Under the pieces are notes generated by a model. That model did not search any database, had not been told where the DNA came from, and was given only the letters and a program-made list of their open reading frames with translations. 64,000 nucleotides of DNA, from NCBI RefSeq assembly GCF_900104955.1, contig NZ_FNSI01000001.1, positions 4,622,001 to 4,686,000 on the forward strand. The letters are read 5' to 3'. A program made the position numbers and the translations under genes. The first letter of the stretch is position 1, and each line of letters starts with the position of its first letter. Shown here one piece after another: positions 63,680 to 64,000 of this stretch. Source of the DNA: Beijerinckia sp. 28-YEA-48. Lineage in GTDB: Bacteria > Pseudomonadota > Alphaproteobacteria > Rhizobiales > Beijerinckiaceae.

Positions 63680-64000
63680 ATGTCGTCGACCAAGAAAACG
63701 GCCAAAATTATAAAGGCCAAGGCTATGGCGCGTTCATCCACGAAGGAAAAGGTGAAAACCGGGCTTTCCGGCAAAACCGCGAAATCCGAAGTGGACAAGG
63801 CCAAATTAAAGGCGGCGACAAAAGACAAGGACAAGGCGGCCAGCAAGGCGAAGGACATCGCCAAACCGGTCGCGAAGACTTTCACCAAACCGGTGGCTAA
63901 GCCGGTGATCGTAAAGTCGGCTGTCAAGCCGGCGGTAGGGAAAGTGTCCGCTGAAGCCAAGGTTGACAAAAAGTCTGCCGGAACAACAGCAAAGACTGCT
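63680..64000 (+). CDS. Lysine/alanine-rich N-terminus of a protein, probably CarD family; cut by the right edge
   Basis: 107 codons from the ATG at 63680, open to the end of the window. AGGAG stands eight bases before the start. The visible part is highly basic and low in complexity (Lys, Ala, Val, Thr; for example KKTAKIIKAKAMARSSTKEK), like a histone H1 tail. In Beijerinckiaceae, Bosea and Methylobacterium, CarD transcription factors carry such lysine-rich extensions and lie next to fdxA. That context suggests CarD, but the CarD domain itself is not in view. A stand-alone histone-like protein is the alternative. Confidence 0.6.
   Translation, partial: MSSTKKTAKIIKAKAMARSSTKEKVKTGLSGKTAKSEVDKAKLKAATKDKDKAASKAKDIAKPVAKTFTKPVAKPVIVKSAVKPAVGKVSAEAKVDKKSAGTTAKTA

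Overview
The window reads as the chromosome of a GC-rich alphaproteobacterium of the order Hyphomicrobiales (Rhizobiales). The evidence is purC-purS-purQ-purL followed by bolA-grxD, an alphaproteobacterial ATPase-inhibitor zeta protein (DUF1476), a BioR regulator with two exact BioR boxes, an NdvA/ChvA-like glucan exporter, cobS-cobT with a neighbouring J-domain protein, a Suv3-like helicase, and fdxA next to what looks like a CarD gene with a lysine-rich N-terminus. The last trait hints at the Beijerinckiaceae/Bosea/Methylobacterium side of the order, but that is only an inference. No rRNA, CRISPR, prophage or transposase was seen. Almost everything is core chromosome.

Layout. 1-7.1 kb: the 5' part of xerC, the zeta ATPase inhibitor, the purine operon purC/purS/purQ/purL running into a small conserved-looking ORF, bolA and the monothiol glutaredoxin grxD, then yggT-DUF167 on the other strand. 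7.3 kb: tRNA-Ala(CGC). 7.8-9.8 kb: an orphan amino-acid-type binding protein and a glutathione S-transferase. 9.9-12.2 kb: biotin regulon (bioR, bioY, bioB) under BioR boxes. 12.2-15.2 kb: a TPP riboswitch followed by thiO-thiS-thiG-thiE. 15.2-20.0 kb: a LIV-type ABC transporter (livF, livG, livM, livH and its binding protein). 20.4-21.5 kb: phenylalanine hydroxylase and pterin dehydratase. 21.5-25.4 kb: a two-gene surface or secretion unit made of a TPR/beta-barrel Slam-like outer-membrane protein and a FecR-domain protein with a TbpB-like barrel at its C-terminus.

25.5-28.1 kb: a small protein, a dienelactone hydrolase and scoB/scoA. 28.3-34.3 kb: the NdvA-like exporter, a fused shikimate kinase/dehydroquinate synthase, a small membrane protein, xerD and accA. 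34.5-43.8 kb: a lipoprotein L,D-transpeptidase, a small exported protein, secA, a parvulin isomerase, argJ and an acyl-CoA synthetase. 44.1-50.9 kb: an orphan AAA ATPase, a flavoprotein monooxygenase, a GNAT acyltransferase, a COG0523 GTPase and a D,D-carboxypeptidase. 51.1-57.3 kb: a thiolase, a small secreted protein, a second BolA, a J-domain protein, cobS, cobT and rpmB. 57.6-64 kb: a DUF3108 protein, the Suv3-like helicase, an S4 RNA-binding protein, fdxA, a candidate small RNA and a lysine-rich protein cut by the right edge.

The genes form several coherent pathways: purine synthesis, biotin uptake and synthesis, the thiazole half of thiamine synthesis, amino-acid uptake with aromatic catabolism, envelope and peptidoglycan work, and cobalt chelation for B12. 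The least ordinary parts are the Slam-like/FecR pair, the fused aroK-aroB, the RBS-masking hairpin behind the TPP riboswitch, the candidate sRNA before the lysine-rich gene, and a family of short modular palindromic repeats, one of which supplies the last codons of a gene.
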